A stretch of DNA of 64,000 bases from Mangifera indica (taxonomy: Eukaryota; Streptophyta; Magnoliopsida; Sapindales; Anacardiaceae): positions 6,820,001-6,884,000 of the forward strand of contig NC_058153.1 of NCBI RefSeq assembly GCF_011075055.1, written 5' to 3'. The notes under the pieces are model-generated. The model was not told where the DNA came from. It did no database searches and worked only from the letters and a program-made list of their open reading frames with translations. This document shows, piece by piece, positions 63,457-64,000 of this stretch. Numbering within the stretch: the first letter of the stretch is position 1; the number at the start of each line of letters is the position of its first letter. Made by a program: the position numbers and the translations under genes.

Positions 63457-63656
63457 TTAACCCTGAAATTGTGTTTACTCTAGCTTTAATCAATGCTGAA
63501 GTTAAGAAAATTTTATTTTCCTTAAGAATTGCATGTATTATTACACTATTCACCAAACATATGTCTCCATTATCAGTTTTTAAAATTAATGCTTCAATTT
63601 TGGAGTTCATATATTTTTATTTAAAAATTATGTTAGTTATAACGTACACAAAATAG
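63457..63656 (-). pseudogene. Ty1/copia protease and pre-integrase relic
   Basis: The - strand frame reads MNSKIEALILKTDNGDICLV, then NSVIIHAILKENK and ALIKARVNTISGLMN. This is the copia retropepsin region (CLADSATTHTIL in relatives), with the catalytic Asp replaced by Asn, followed by the start of the GAG-pre-integrase domain. It continues across the solo LTR into the integrase relic. Confidence 0.75.
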
Positions 63657-64000
63657 TGAAAGTAAAAAGAACATGGTAAAAACACCAAATAATATTCATG
63701 ACTCTAAAATAAGGAAAGATGATGGATTCTAATTATGAAAATCTTTAGCATTCATGTCATTAGTTAAATGACATATATTCTTACTCTTGAAAGAAGTTTT
63801 AAAACATCAAAATTTGTTAGATCGACAAGATTTGAATTATCAATAAATATTATTCTATTTTGTATACACGTTTAATACAGATGCACCTAATATTTGTGAG
63901 TACAATAGATACTCAACCAATGACATTTATGACTACATCTATTGTTTTGTAATTAACTCTACATTACTCTTAATTTTGCTTCTGTCGTAATCCATATCTG
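63657..64000. other. window edge, copia-flanking AT-rich DNA
   Basis: A gag region would be expected here on the - strand, but no gag zinc knuckle can be read. Confidence 0.3.

Noticed and set aside
1..64000. CRISPR array, bacterial operon, prophage or organellar insertion
   Set aside because: No regular spacer array, no bacterial gene organisation and no recognisable chloroplast or mitochondrial gene were seen.

Overview
The window is nuclear DNA from a flowering plant, probably a dicot. It is strongly AT-rich, carries spliced genes with GT-AG introns, and is dominated by plant-type transposons in various states of decay: hAT, Mutator, CACTA, Ty1/copia and solo LTRs. Nothing in it is bacterial or organellar, and I cannot name the species.

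Only two protein genes can be assembled with confidence. (1) A PHD-finger protein on the + strand, with six exons from about 30335 to 34901; its 5' end is unresolved because the coding-like stretch just upstream (30093-30334) carries two in-frame TGA codons. (2) TAD2, the catalytic subunit of the tRNA wobble adenosine deaminase, on the - strand, with seven exons between 45061 and 41041 that join into a clean 191-residue frame. A tRNA-Ala-like locus lies between them (35908-35980), but it carries changes that suggest a pseudogene.

1-25 kb is repeat territory: a solo LTR (1425-2945), small hAT-like MITEs, remnants of LTRs with TGTAAC-type ends, a decayed full-length hAT transposon (18195-21435), and a Mutator-type MITE with a 9-bp target duplication (22131-22812). 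25-35 kb is the genic island around the PHD gene. It also holds two unrelated gene scraps about 430 bp apart: a WUSCHEL-type (WOX) homeodomain relic on the - strand and one exon of a DFRP1/ZC3H15-type CCCH protein on the + strand.

36-46 kb holds a nested pair (a GC-rich hAT-like element inside a Mutator-type MITE) and then TAD2. 46.7-54.7 kb is a decayed autonomous Mutator-like element: the transposase relic is on the + strand and a DUF1985-like (Ulp1-associated) relic is on the - strand, with a 967-bp hAT derivative inserted into the transposase. 55-64 kb is a decayed Ty1/copia pol on the - strand, split by a CACTA-type insertion and by a 1325-bp solo LTR.

The strongest system-level story is layered transposition. 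Three related hAT copies, two related Mutator MITEs and a three-layer copia nest can be delimited by their target-site duplications. I found no operon-like or defence-type system. Candidate novelties are the captured gene-fragment pair, the in-frame stops of the PHD gene and the aberrant tRNA-Ala.
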